NCBI GenBank assembly: GCA_050249615.1
Contig: JBFWQE010000001.1
Span: 108,051 to 172,050, forward strand
From: VFZN01 sp050249615
Lineage (GTDB): Bacteria > Acidobacteriota > Vicinamibacteria > Vicinamibacterales > UBA2999
Direction: 5' to 3'
Length of the DNA stretch: 64,000 nt
This document shows positions 43,374 to 51,923 of the stretch, piece after piece. The notes under the pieces are model-generated. The model searched no databases. It had not been told where the DNA came from and saw only the letters and a list, made by a program, of their open reading frames with translations. The position numbers and the translations under genes were made by a program. Positions within the stretch are counted from its first letter, which is position 1. Each line of letters begins with the position of its first letter.

Positions 43374-44330
43374 TCAGACGAACAACGACGACACGGACGT
43401 CTCTTCGTGGATGCTCCGGATGGCCTGGCCGAGAAGCCGCCCGACGTTCAGCTGGACGATCTTCTGGCACTTCTCTTTCTCGGCGGACAGCGGGATGGTG
43501 TTGGTGATGATCAGGCGATCGATGGGCGCCTTCTCGATGCGATCGATGGCCGGGCCCGACAGCACGCCGTGCACCGCACACGCCATCACGCGCTCGGCGC
43601 CGGCGTCGCGCAGGGCCTGCGCGGCCTTCTGGATGGTGCCCGCCGTGTCGATGATGTCGTCAGCGATGACGCAGGTGCGGCCACCCACTTCGCCGATCAC
43701 GTTCATCACCTCCGCCGTCCCGTCGTCGGGGCTGCGCCGCTTGTCGATGACCGCCAGCTCGGCGTCCAGGCGCTTGGCGTAGGCCCGGGCGCGCTCGGCT
43801 CCGCCGGCGTCGGGCGCCACGATGGTCAGGTTCGAGAAGTTCTGGCGCGAGAGGTGGTCGATGATGACCGGCGCCGCGAAGAGGTGGTCCACCGGGATGT
43901 CGAAGAAGCCCTGGATCTGCGCCTTGTGCAGGTCCATCGTCAGCACGCGATTGGCGCCCGAGGCGCTCAGCACGTTGGCCACGAGCTTGGCCGAGATGGG
44001 CACCCGTGGCTTGTCCTTCCGATCCTGGCGCGCGTAGCCGTAGTAAGGCAGAACGGCCGTGATGCGCGCCGCCGACGACCGGCGGAACGCGTCCACCATG
44101 ATCATCAGCTCCATCAAGTGCTGATCGACCGGCGCGCAGGTGGGCTGGATGATGAAGACGTCCGTCCCGCGGATGTTCTCGTCGATCTGGAACGAGACCT
44201 CGGTGTCCGGAAACCGGCGCAGCCGGGCCTGGCCCAGGCCGCAGCCCAGGAATTCCGCAATCTCCCCGGCCAGGCGCGGGTGCGCACTGCCCGAGAACAC
44301 CTTCAATTCGCCAAATCCCGTCGGTCGCAT
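43374..44330 (-). CDS. prs: Ribose-phosphate pyrophosphokinase
   Basis: 318 residues from the ATG at 44330. The upstream in-frame stretch is the tRNA-Gln gene and is not coding. Motifs: FPDTEVSFQIDENIRG, PYYGYARQDRKDKPR (flexible loop), the metal-binding TMDLHKAQIQGFFDIPVDHL, and the PRPP loop CVIADDIIDTAGTI. It makes PRPP from ribose 5-phosphate and ATP for nucleotide, His and Trp synthesis. It is cotranscribed with tRNA-Gln, whose 3' end is 7 nt upstream. Confidence 0.97.
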   Translation of the reverse strand: MRPTGFGELKVFSGSAHPRLAGEIAEFLGCGLGQARLRRFPDTEVSFQIDENIRGTDVFIIQPTCAPVDQHLMELMIMVDAFRRSSAARITAVLPYYGYARQDRKDKPRVPISAKLVANVLSASGANRVLTMDLHKAQIQGFFDIPVDHLFAAPVIIDHLSRQNFSNLTIVAPDAGGAERARAYAKRLDAELAVIDKRRSPDDGTAEVMNVIGEVGGRTCVIADDIIDTAGTIQKAAQALRDAGAERVMACAVHGVLSGPAIDRIEKAPIDRLIITNTIPLSAEKEKCQKIVQLNVGRLLGQAIRSIHEETSVSSLFV

Positions 44331-44337
44331 CGTGAAC

Positions 44338-44412
44338 TGGTTGGGGCGGAAGGATTCGAACCTTCGAATACGGGTTCCAAAGACCCGCGCCTTACCGCTT
44401 GGCCACGCCCCA
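44338..44412 (-). tRNA. trnQ: tRNA-Gln(TTG)
   Basis: 75 nt with encoded CCA. Acceptor TGGGGCG/CGCCCCA, anticodon loop CTTTGGA, T-loop GGTTCGAATCC. Its CCA end is only 7 nt before the prs ATG. Confidence 0.97.
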
Positions 44413-44432
44413 ACACACCGGGGCAAACCCAT

Positions 44433-44461
44433 ATCGTATATGGGATTGCCATTCGAGGCAA
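44433..44461 (-). promoter_or_regulatory. Putative promoter of tRNA-Gln-prs-rplY-pth
   Basis: On the minus strand TTGCCT (44456-44461), a 17-nt spacer and TACGAT (44433-44438) form a good sigma-70-like pair, with a start expected about 13 nt before the tRNA. The -10 sits in the palindrome CCCATATACGATATGGG. Confidence 0.55.
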
Positions 44462-44504
44462 CGCCGACCCACGACACGGATGCCGCAGAAGGGAGGGCCG
44501 CAGG

Positions 44505-44689
44505 AGGGAGGGCCGCAGATTACGCAGATTACGCAGATTGAAGAAACCGCGAGACCAGGAACCGGAGAACCCAAAACCTCAGAACCTGAGAACCCGAGAA
44601 CCCCAGGACCCCAGAACCTGAGAACCGAGAACCCCAGGACCCCAGGACCCCAGAACCTGAGAACCCGAGAACCCGAGAACCCGAGAACC
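44505..44689. repeat. GGTTCTCG array after ispE plus GCAGATTAC units
   Basis: On the minus strand, starting at the ispE stop, 8-bp units of GGTTCTCG, GGTTCTGG and GGGTCCTG repeat about 15 times (44560-44689). Nearer to tRNA-Gln, three GCAGATTAC units (44515-44541) and two GGGAGGGCCGCA units follow. No gene is visible in the 277 nt between ispE and tRNA-Gln. Confidence 0.8.
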
Positions 44690-45574
44690 TTAGAGCGTCA
44701 GTCTTACCGCCTGTTCCCTTCGAGTGAGGGTCCGGGTGACGACAACCGTCCATCCGGGCCGGGCCAGGTCCCGGGCCGTCCGGCGGGCCGCCTCCACCCG
44801 CTCGAACAGGCCGAACACCGTGGATCCCGAGCCGGACATCGCCGCGAACGCGGCCCCGGCATCGAGCAGCGACTGCCGGATGCGGCCGATGGTCGGGTGG
44901 TGCCGGACCACCGGGGGCTCCAGGTCGTTCCTGAGCGAGGCCGCCCAGGCCGGCCACCCCGCGGGCGTGGGCCGGCGCGCGGGCTCCTTCGGGGCCCAAC
45001 GGGCCTCCTGGTCGAACCAGGCATAGGCCTCCGCTGTCGCGACACCAAACCCGGGGCGAATGAGGACGACGTGAACCCGGGGCAGATCGGCGAGGGGATA
45101 GATGTCGTCCCCGCGTCCCAGGCCGAGCGCGGTGCCGCCCACCAGGAAGAACGGCACATCGGAGCCCAGGGTCGCGGCCAGGCGGTGGAGCGCCGCGGCG
45201 TCGAGCCCCAGCTTCCACAGCCGGTTCAGGCCGATGAGCGTGGTGGCGGCATCGGCGCTGCCTCCGCCAAGACCGGCTTCGGACGGGATGCGCTTCCGCA
45301 GGTCGATGGTCACGCCGCGCGGTTCGCCGCGCCCACCGCGCCCCGTCCTCCACAACAGCGACGCCGCCCGCCATGCCAGGTTGCGGCGGTCCGTCGGCAC
45401 CAGGGGATCGTCGGTGGTAATCGCGAGCGGCCCGCGCGTGCTGGTCAGCGTGACCTCGTCGGCGAGCGCGAGCGACTGGAAGACCGTGCGCAGGTCGTGA
45501 TAGCCGTCGGCGCGCAGGCCGAGGATGCGGAGGTCGAGGTTGACCTTCGCGAACGCGGGAAGAGAGAGGGTCAT
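44690..45574 (-). CDS. ispE: 4-diphosphocytidyl-2-C-methyl-D-erythritol kinase
   Basis: 294 residues from the ATG at 45574. It starts PAFAKVNLDLRILGLRADGYHDL, has the GHMP-kinase ATP loop EAGLGGGSADAATTLIGLN and the C-terminal MSGSGSTVFGLF motif. It catalyses the fourth step of the MEP pathway, between IspD and IspF, which are fused elsewhere in the window. The start overlaps the upstream lipoprotein stop by 4 nt. The lolB-ispE-prs order matches E. coli. Confidence 0.95.
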   Translation of the reverse strand: MTLSLPAFAKVNLDLRILGLRADGYHDLRTVFQSLALADEVTLTSTRGPLAITTDDPLVPTDRRNLAWRAASLLWRTGRGGRGEPRGVTIDLRKRIPSEAGLGGGSADAATTLIGLNRLWKLGLDAAALHRLAATLGSDVPFFLVGGTALGLGRGDDIYPLADLPRVHVVLIRPGFGVATAEAYAWFDQEARWAPKEPARRPTPAGWPAWAASLRNDLEPPVVRHHPTIGRIRQSLLDAGAAFAAMSGSGSTVFGLFERVEAARRTARDLARPGWTVVVTRTLTRREQAVRLTL

Positions 45575-46368
45575 GGTGTGCGAAGGGGCGCGACCGATCG
45601 CAGCTCCTCGATCGTCATCGGCTCGGTGTCGGGGGGAATGGCCACCTCGAACGCGGCGGCGTCGATGGCGGTGTTCACCTCGAGCTGCTGCACGCGGGCG
45701 GTCAGGTCCACCGCGCCGTCGGTGGACCGGAGGCGCACGGTGCGCGGGAACCCGTTGACCGTCTCGGCGTAGTCTGCACGCCATCCGCCGCCGTCCACCG
45801 CGGCCACGCGCCACGCGCCCGACTCCTCGCGCAAGTACGCGGTCCGCTCGCCGGCGACCGACACCGCACGCCATCCACCTGGCCACTGCCGGCCGTCCTC
45901 GACCGCCCCGCCCGCCCCCAGGCAGCCCGAGAGGGCGTGCAGGAGATCGTCGGCGCCGAGCGCGAGTCCCGTGAAGCGCTCGAGCACCTCGGCCACGGTC
46001 GTGGGCTCGAGGACGCGTCGGTCCCGCGGCAGCAGCAGCGTGGCGCGCTCGCCGCGCGCGGCCAGGATGAAGAGCGGCGCGCCGAAGGGCGCGAGGCCCT
46101 CGAGGCGCGCGGCGCCGCCGCGCTCGAGGCCGGTGATGACACGGCCGCGCAGCTTCTCGTCGCCGGCCCGGCCCGACAGGCCGAGCTCCATGGTCATGGT
46201 CCGGAGGCTGGCGCAGTGCGTCGTGGCGCCCGCGAAGATGACGGCGGCATCACCCGCTGCGGAGGGGGCACCGGACGGGCGGGGCGGCAGGCGCCCGGCG
46301 CACGACGCCGTTCCCAGCAGTGCGGCGCCCAGCAGCAGGATCCTGACGCTACCGCCTGCGCTGGGCAT
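45571..46368 (-). CDS. Putative LolB/LolA-like outer-membrane lipoprotein
   Basis: 265 residues. The N-terminus ILLLGAALLGTASCAG is a lipoprotein signal with Cys at about residue 23; the -3 position is Thr rather than Leu. The body shows the alternating pattern of an unclosed beta barrel (LRGRVITGLERGGAARLEGL, FGAPLFILAARGERATLLLP, RRVLEPTTVAEVLERFTGLALG), as in the LolA/LolB fold. Next to ispE, in the position of E. coli lolB, a role in lipoprotein insertion is plausible but not proven by sequence. It overlaps the TPR gene by 20 nt and ispE by 4 nt. Confidence 0.65.
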   Translation of the reverse strand: MPSAGGSVRILLLGAALLGTASCAGRLPPRPSGAPSAAGDAAVIFAGATTHCASLRTMTMELGLSGRAGDEKLRGRVITGLERGGAARLEGLAPFGAPLFILAARGERATLLLPRDRRVLEPTTVAEVLERFTGLALGADDLLHALSGCLGAGGAVEDGRQWPGGWRAVSVAGERTAYLREESGAWRVAAVDGGGWRADYAETVNGFPRTVRLRSTDGAVDLTARVQQLEVNTAIDAAAFEVAIPPDTEPMTIEELRSVAPLRTP

Positions 46369-48316
46369 CCTTGATCTTCTTGTCGATGGCGTCGCGGTCG
46401 ATGGACTCGCCGTCGCCAGCCAGCGCGCGCTGCCAGGCCGCCATCGCCTCGGCCCACTTGCCCTGCCGGGCCAGCACGTCGCCGTGGTGATCCTGGATCA
46501 CCGAGTTCGCGGGCACGGCCGCCGCCGCCCGGCCCAGCGGGGCAGCGGCCTCGACGACCTTGCCCTGCTTGAAGAGCGCCCACCCCAGGCTGTCCAAATA
46601 CGCGGGGTTGTCGGGCTCCACCTTGAGTGCGCGCTCGATGAGGGTGACCGCCTCGGGCGTGCGATCGGTCTTGTCCGCCAGCAGGTAGCCGAGGTAGTTG
46701 AGCGCGACGGCGTCCAACGGGTCCCGATCGATCATGGCGCGCAGCTCGCGCTCGGCATCGGCGAGGCGTCCGGCCTCGTCGTACAGGCTGACGAGCCTCA
46801 GGGCGAACTCCTGGTCCTCCCCGAACGCGTCCTGTGCCTGCTGCACCACCTTCACGGCATCGTCGTAGCGCTTCTCCGCCTCGTACGCGTCAGCGAGCGC
46901 GAGTGCCAGCTGCGGGCTGCGCGACTCGGCCTTGATGGCGTCCTCCAGAAACGAGATGGCTTCCGAGCCGCGCCCGAGCCGCGAGAGTGCCTGCGCGCGG
47001 AGACGGATGAGGCGCGCATCCTCCGGGTCGCGCGTGATCCCCTCGCCCGCGACGGACGCGGCGCGCTCGTACTGGCGCGCCGCCAGGAGCCCCTGCGCCA
47101 GGTAGAGGTCGAAGAGCGTGTCGGTGGGCGCGAGCGTCCGCGCCTGGCCGAAGGCGGCGATCGCGGCGTCGTACGCGCCGAGCTGCTGGTGCGCCAGCCC
47201 GAGCTGCGCGAGCGCCATCGCGGCCTCGCCCTCCCGCCCCTTGGCACGGGTAGCCGCGTCCTTCGAGAGCGGCGTGAGCAGGTCGACGACCTGCCGGTAC
47301 TGGTAGCGGTCCGACAGCGCACGCGACAGCGCGTTGAGCCCGGCGAGGCTGTCGGGCTCGATGGCGAGGATGCGGCGGGCCGCGTCCTCCGCGCCCTCGC
47401 TGTCGTTCAGCTGCCGCGCGGCCGTGGACATGAGGTACAGCAGCCGCGTGTCGTTCGGGCTGCCCTTCAGCATCTCGGCCAGCGTGTCCTTCGCGCGCGC
47501 CGCGCCGACGCCACCCGGCACGTTGAGCAGCGCCGACACGTAGCGCAGGCGCAGGTCGCGGCTGGGCGATCGGACGCCCTCGATGGCCTGGCCGAACGCG
47601 CCCGCGGCGGCGGCCCAGCGCCCCAGCCGCTCGTACAGGTCCCCGAGCGACACGTAGTAGCGCGGGTTGATCTCGGCCGCCTGCGCCAGGGCCTCGGCGG
47701 CCTCGAACATCTGCCCCTTCGCCCGGCGCGCGTCGGCCAGCAGGACGAACGGCTCGGCCACGTACGGGGCCTGCTGTGCGACCTTCTCGAGCTCGACGAT
47801 CGCTTCGTCGGTCTCGCCCGACCTGAGGAGGAGGCGGCCAAACGCCAGCTGCAGGCTGAGATCCGTCGCCATGGCCGGCGACGAGCGGATGGCCTTGAGG
47901 TGCTCGAGCGCCTTCGACCGAAGGGAGTCGGGCGTCTCGCCGGGCGGCGGCGGCGCGGCCCCCTCGGACCAGGCCGAGAACACGAGGCCGAGAATCCGGT
48001 GCGCCTCGACGTTGTCCTTGTCGATGGCCAGCGCCTTCTCGGCCGCGTCACGCGCGGGCCCCGCCTCGTTCCTGCGCGCGTGCAGCGCCGCGCGCTCGGC
48101 GAGGATCTCCGCGGAGCCGGGGTCCAGCTTGTGCGCACGCTCCAGCGCCGCGAGCGCGCCGGCGCTGTCACCGTCGGCCTCCAGGCGGCGCGCCATCATG
48201 AACTCGTAGTACGCCTGTGCCGACGGCGAGGCCTGGGTAGCGGCCGGCGGCTGCGCGAACACTGGCCACGCAAGCGTGATCAGGACAATGGCCGCCGCGG
48301 CGGGCGTGAGGCGCAT
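46349..48316 (-). CDS. Periplasmic/secreted tetratricopeptide-repeat protein
   Basis: 655 residues from the ATG at 48316. A signal peptide (LTPAAAAIVLITLAWPVFAQ) is followed by tandem TPRs across almost the whole length, for example SAGALAALERAHKLDPGSAEI, FEAAEALAQAAEINPRYYVSL, DALGRGSEAI-type and TPEAVTLIERALKVEPDNPAYLDSLG. It has no catalytic domain, so it is probably a scaffold for envelope complexes. It heads the lolB-like-ispE string. TATACA on the minus strand about 30 nt before the ATG may be its -10, back to back with the Trm112 promoter. Confidence 0.85.
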   Translation of the reverse strand: MRLTPAAAAIVLITLAWPVFAQPPAATQASPSAQAYYEFMMARRLEADGDSAGALAALERAHKLDPGSAEILAERAALHARRNEAGPARDAAEKALAIDKDNVEAHRILGLVFSAWSEGAAPPPPGETPDSLRSKALEHLKAIRSSPAMATDLSLQLAFGRLLLRSGETDEAIVELEKVAQQAPYVAEPFVLLADARRAKGQMFEAAEALAQAAEINPRYYVSLGDLYERLGRWAAAAGAFGQAIEGVRSPSRDLRLRYVSALLNVPGGVGAARAKDTLAEMLKGSPNDTRLLYLMSTAARQLNDSEGAEDAARRILAIEPDSLAGLNALSRALSDRYQYRQVVDLLTPLSKDAATRAKGREGEAAMALAQLGLAHQQLGAYDAAIAAFGQARTLAPTDTLFDLYLAQGLLAARQYERAASVAGEGITRDPEDARLIRLRAQALSRLGRGSEAISFLEDAIKAESRSPQLALALADAYEAEKRYDDAVKVVQQAQDAFGEDQEFALRLVSLYDEAGRLADAERELRAMIDRDPLDAVALNYLGYLLADKTDRTPEAVTLIERALKVEPDNPAYLDSLGWALFKQGKVVEAAAPLGRAAAAVPANSVIQDHHGDVLARQGKWAEAMAAWQRALAGDGESIDRDAIDKKIKDAQRRR

Positions 48317-48325
48317 GACCAGATT

Positions 48326-48353
48326 CTGACGCACTCCCCCAGCGGTGTATAGT
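48326..48353 (+). promoter_or_regulatory. Leaderless-type promoter of the Trm112-like gene
   Basis: CTGACG, a 16-nt spacer and TATAGT (48348-48353). The ATG follows after only 6 nt, so the predicted start point is the A of the ATG itself. Confidence 0.5.
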
Positions 48354-48359
48354 CCTCTT

Positions 48360-48530
48360 ATGCCCGTGGACAAGGAGCTGCTCGAGATCCTCGCATGCCC
48401 GGCCTGCAAGACGCCGGTCAGGCTGGTCAAGGACGGCACTGCGCTCAAGTGCGACACATGTCACCGCGTGTATCCAATCAGGGACGACATTCCGGTGATG
48501 CTCATCGACGAGGCCGCGGTCGAGCCCTGA
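48360..48530 (+). CDS. Trm112-family zinc-ribbon protein
   Basis: 56 residues from the ATG at 48360 (an in-frame GTG five codons earlier lies across the -10 box). It starts MPVDKELLEILACPACKTPV and has two cysteine pairs (CPAC and CDTC) and the ending VYPIRDDIPVMLIDEA. In eukaryotes and archaea Trm112 activates methyltransferases. In bacteria the YcaR-type members lie near LPS genes with no proven function. Here it begins an LPS-core cassette, overlapping the glycosyltransferase start. Confidence 0.88.
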   Translation: MPVDKELLEILACPACKTPVRLVKDGTALKCDTCHRVYPIRDDIPVMLIDEAAVEP

Positions 48531-49606
48531 ACCCGCGCCGCATCCTGCTGGTCCGCCTGCGCCTCATCGGCGATGTCGTCTTCACGACGCCGATCGTGCG
48601 CGCCTTGAAGCGCCGGTTCCCCGACGCGCACCTCACCTATCTCGTGGAAGCCGCCGCCGCGCCCGTGCTGCGGCACAGCCCTCACATCGACGAGCTCGTC
48701 ATCGTCGAGCGCCCGCGCGGTTGGGAGCGCCTGCTGTACGACTGGGCCCTCGCCAGGCGACTGCGACGCCAGCGCTTCGACGTAGCCATCGACCTGCACG
48801 GGGGCCCGCGAGCCGCCTGGCTCACCCGGGCGTCCGGGGCCCCGATGCGCGTCGGGTACGCCATGCCTGGCCGTGGGTGGGCCTACACGACGCGTGTGCG
48901 GTGGACGCCGTCGCTCCTGCCGCCCCGCCACTCGGTGCTGAACCAGTGGGACCTGCTCTCGCCGTTCGGCGTCGGCCCGGCAGATCCGGCCGCGGACGCG
49001 GTGGAGATGCCGCTCGATCCGGCGGCCGCCGCCCGGGTGGACGAGCGCCTCCGGGATGCAGGCGTCCCCGCCGAGGCCAGGCTGGCCGTGCTCCACGTCA
49101 GCGCCGGCAACCCGTTCCGCCGCTGGCCTGCCGAGCGCTTTGCCGAGCTCGCTGCGAAGCTGGCCACCGCGCCCCTCCCCCTCCACGTCGTGGTGACGTC
49201 GGGGCCGTCGGAGGCGGAGGCCGCCGTCCGCGTCGCCATCGAGGCGCGCCACCTGGCCTCGGATGATGGCGAGCGCATCGTGCGGTGCGGGGAGTTCGAT
49301 CTCGAGGAGCTGGCGGCACTGGTCACGCGATCGGCGCTGTACATCGGTGGCGACAGCGGCCCGCTGCACATCGCCTCCACGACCCGCACGCCCGTCGTGG
49401 CGCTCTTCGGTCCCACCCTGGCGGAGCGCTCGTTGCCGTGGCGCGATCCGGCCATTCCGTCCCTGGGCGTGGACGCGGGGCCACTGCCCTGCCGGCCGTG
49501 CCACCAGCGCACGTGCGCCCCGGGGGACTTCCGCTGCCTGACCGGCATCACCGTGCCGATGGTCCTGGACGCCTGCCAGCGGGCGCTGGCCGCCGCGCGC
49601 GGCTGA
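48527..49606 (+). CDS. Family 9 glycosyltransferase (LPS heptosyltransferase-like), probable CTG start
   Basis: About 359 residues if translation begins at CTG 48527 (LNPRRILLVRLRLIGDVVFT), which overlaps the Trm112 stop as CTGA. The family normally starts at this ILLVRLRLIGDVV strand. No ATG, GTG or TTG lies nearby in frame; the next ATG upstream is at 48458, deep inside the Trm112 gene. C-terminal signatures: VLHVSAGNPFRRWPAERFAEL and GGDSGPLHIASTTRTPVVALFG (nucleotide-sugar site). It probably adds ADP-heptose to lipid A-Kdo or the inner core. Near the C-terminus CRPCHQRTC clusters cysteines. Confidence 0.88.
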   Translation: MNPRRILLVRLRLIGDVVFTTPIVRALKRRFPDAHLTYLVEAAAAPVLRHSPHIDELVIVERPRGWERLLYDWALARRLRRQRFDVAIDLHGGPRAAWLTRASGAPMRVGYAMPGRGWAYTTRVRWTPSLLPPRHSVLNQWDLLSPFGVGPADPAADAVEMPLDPAAAARVDERLRDAGVPAEARLAVLHVSAGNPFRRWPAERFAELAAKLATAPLPLHVVVTSGPSEAEAAVRVAIEARHLASDDGERIVRCGEFDLEELAALVTRSALYIGGDSGPLHIASTTRTPVVALFGPTLAERSLPWRDPAIPSLGVDAGPLPCRPCHQRTCAPGDFRCLTGITVPMVLDACQRALAAARG

Positions 49607-49657
49607 CCGGCTTCAGCCCGCGCGCCGGGTCGGAGTAAGCTGGACGCTCCGACCGGC

Positions 49658-50833
49658 ATGCTGTCCGTTCCCCTTCCCCGGAGTTCCGCGCTCGGCCGTA
49701 CCGAGCTGGTGGGCCTCGCCGCCCTGGCGGGCTTGGTCGCCACGATGCAGTTCTCCATCGCGGCGGCCCAGATCTTCCTGGGCATTTCGGGCCTGAGCTG
49801 GCTGGCGCTCCACCTCGCGCGGGTTACCGAGGTCGAGGGCCCGCCGTTCTTCTGGCCGCTGGCGGCGTATGCGGCGGTCACGCTGCTCTCCGCCGGCTTT
49901 TCGCTGGACCCCGCCGTCTCGGTGACCGACTGCAAGCAGCTCTTCCTGTTCCTGCTGGTGCCGGTGGTCTACGACTTCGCGCGCGGCTCGCGGGCCGACA
50001 CGATGCTCACGATCATCATCAGCGTCGGCGCGGCCAGCGCCTTCGTGGGCATCGTGCAGTACGGCGTGCTCAACTACGACAACCTCGGCCGCCGCATGCA
50101 GGGCACGCTCTCGCACTGGATGACCTACTCCGGCACGCTGATGCTGGTCATCTGCGCCAGCGTGGCGCGACTGCTGTTCGGCTCGCGCGATCGGCTGTGG
50201 GCCGCGTTCGTGCTGCCGGCGCTCCTCGTCTCGCTGGCCCTGACCCTGACGCGCGGTGCGTGGATCGGCGCGGCGGCAGGCGCGGGCGTGCTCCTGCTCA
50301 TCAAGGACGTGCGCCTCACGCTGCTGGTGCCGGTCATCGCGGCGCTGGTGCTCGTCGTCGCACCCGACGAGCTCTCGAGCCGCGTGAACTCGCTGGGGAA
50401 CATGAGCGACCCGACGACGCGCGACCGCGTGGCCATGATCGAGGCGGGCGTGGCCATCATCCGGGATCATCCGCTGACCGGTGTCGGCCCCGACATGATC
50501 GGCCGCGTCTACCCGGACTACCGCACGGCGTCCGCGGTGCAGGCGAACAACCCGCACCTCCACAACGTGCCGCTGCAGATTGCCGCCGAGCGCGGGCTGC
50601 CGGCGCTGGCCGTCTGGGTCGTGTTCGTCGTCTCGGCCCTGGCGGGACTGTGGCGCCTGCTGAAGGACACGCGGGCGCGCCCGCTGGCGGCCGCGGGCCT
50701 TGGAGCCATGGTCGCGATGCTCGCGGCGGGCCTCACCGAGTACAACTTCGGCGACTCCGAGTTCCTGATGCTGCTCCTCGTGATGATCAGCCTTCCCTTC
50801 GCCGCCGCACGCGACGGCGGCCGCTCCCGATGA
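49658..50833 (+). CDS. O-antigen ligase/polymerase family membrane protein (WaaL/Wzy_C)
   Basis: 391 residues with about ten membrane helices. The Wzy_C domain shows LALTLTRGAWIGAAAGAGVL and the periplasmic loop with DHPLTGVGPDM and NNPHLHNVPLQIAAERGLPA, whose HxH-type pattern is typical of O-antigen ligases. It probably joins O-antigen or another glycan to lipid A-core or to a carrier. It lies 51 nt after the heptosyltransferase and overlaps the kinase gene by 4 nt. Confidence 0.85.
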   Translation: MLSVPLPRSSALGRTELVGLAALAGLVATMQFSIAAAQIFLGISGLSWLALHLARVTEVEGPPFFWPLAAYAAVTLLSAGFSLDPAVSVTDCKQLFLFLLVPVVYDFARGSRADTMLTIIISVGAASAFVGIVQYGVLNYDNLGRRMQGTLSHWMTYSGTLMLVICASVARLLFGSRDRLWAAFVLPALLVSLALTLTRGAWIGAAAGAGVLLLIKDVRLTLLVPVIAALVLVVAPDELSSRVNSLGNMSDPTTRDRVAMIEAGVAIIRDHPLTGVGPDMIGRVYPDYRTASAVQANNPHLHNVPLQIAAERGLPALAVWVVFVVSALAGLWRLLKDTRARPLAAAGLGAMVAMLAAGLTEYNFGDSEFLMLLLVMISLPFAAARDGGRSR

Positions 50834-51831
50834 CCACGAGCCGGCTCCCCGCGCCGGAGCCCTCCCGCGCGCGCCATCTCATCTCGCGCTTCGGCATCGG
50901 TCACGTGCTCGTCGTGGGCGACGTGATGCTCGACCGCTTCCTGTACGGGCGCGTCAGCCGCATCTCGCCCGAAGCGCCGGTGCCGGTGGTGGTGTTCGAC
51001 CACGACGAGCACCGGCTGGGCGGGGCCGCCAACGTGGCGCACAACATCGCGGCACTGGGCGGCCCCGTCACGCTCATGGGCACCATCGGAGACGACGATG
51101 ATGGGCGGCAGCTGGTAGCGGAGCTGGCCGCGCGCGGTCTGCCCGGGACGTCCCTCGTCACCACGCCCGATCGGCGGACCACGACGAAGGTCCGCGTCGT
51201 GACCAGCCGCAACCAGCAGGTGGCGCGCATCGACTACGAGACGGACGGCGATCTCGGCGCCACCTTCGAGGACGCCGTCGTGGACGTCGTGGACCAGCAC
51301 CTCGACGCCGCGAAGGTGCTCCTCGTGTCGGACTACCAGAAGGGCGTGGTCACGCGCAGGGTGATGGCGCACCTGGTGGCGCGCGCGCACGAACGCGGCA
51401 TCCCCCTGCTGGTGGATCCCAAGGTGCCGCACCTGGACTTCTACCGCGGCGCCACGCTCGTCACGCCCAACCACGTCGAGGCCGAGAGCGCGGCGAACCG
51501 CCGCATCCGCACCATGGAGGACGCGCGCGACGCCGCGCGCGCCATCATCGCCAGGGCCGGCGTGGACGGCGTGCTCATCACGCTGGGCGAGCGCGGCATG
51601 TGGCTGTCGCACGAGGGCGTGGACGGGTCGCTGCCGGCCACCGCGCGCGAGGTGGCGGACGTGACCGGCGCGGGCGACACCGTCATCGCCACGCTGGCGC
51701 TGGCCCTCGCCGCCGGCGCGCACCCGGCCGAAGCCGCTGCCCTCGCCAACGAGGCCGCGGGTGTCGTGGTCGGCAAGTTCGGCGCCGCCACCATCAGCGC
51801 CGACGAGCTCCGCCAGCGCTTCGCGGTCTAA
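50830..51831 (+). CDS. D-glycero-beta-D-manno-heptose-7-phosphate kinase (HldE kinase domain, HldA type)
   Basis: 333 residues from the ATG at 50830, overlapping the ligase stop as ATGA. It is a PfkB/ribokinase-fold kinase. The substrate region is VVGDVMLDRFLYGRVSRISPE, then LGGAANVAHNIAALGG and VSDYQKGVVTRRVMA, with the anion-hole motif VADVTGAGDTVIATLALALA. It phosphorylates heptose 7-phosphate at C1 on the route to ADP-heptose. The C-terminal cytidylyltransferase-like domain of E. coli HldE is missing, so a separate HldC-type adenylyltransferase is expected elsewhere. It supplies sugar for the neighbouring heptosyltransferase. Confidence 0.9.
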   Translation: MTTSRLPAPEPSRARHLISRFGIGHVLVVGDVMLDRFLYGRVSRISPEAPVPVVVFDHDEHRLGGAANVAHNIAALGGPVTLMGTIGDDDDGRQLVAELAARGLPGTSLVTTPDRRTTTKVRVVTSRNQQVARIDYETDGDLGATFEDAVVDVVDQHLDAAKVLLVSDYQKGVVTRRVMAHLVARAHERGIPLLVDPKVPHLDFYRGATLVTPNHVEAESAANRRIRTMEDARDAARAIIARAGVDGVLITLGERGMWLSHEGVDGSLPATAREVADVTGAGDTVIATLALALAAGAHPAEAAALANEAAGVVVGKFGAATISADELRQRFAV

Positions 51832-51835
51832 AGGA

Positions 51836-51923
51836 AACCACGAAGACACGAAGGACGCACGAACCCTCAATCCCCAAGTCCCAAGCCCCAAGCCCCAAGC
51901 CCCAAGCCCCAAGACCTCAAGAC
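51836..51923. repeat. CCCCAAG / CACGAAG array between hldA and purH
   Basis: From the kinase stop: CCACGAAGACACGAAGGACG followed by five CCCCAAG-type units and CCTCAAGACTCAG up to the purH stop. On the purH strand it reads GTCTTGAGGTCTTGGGGCTTGG, the same units as after the M4 protease at 35510. Confidence 0.8.

Noticed and set aside
44413..44689. Small protein genes in the GGTTCTCG array
   Set aside because: All open frames are repeat-derived with no ribosome-binding site.
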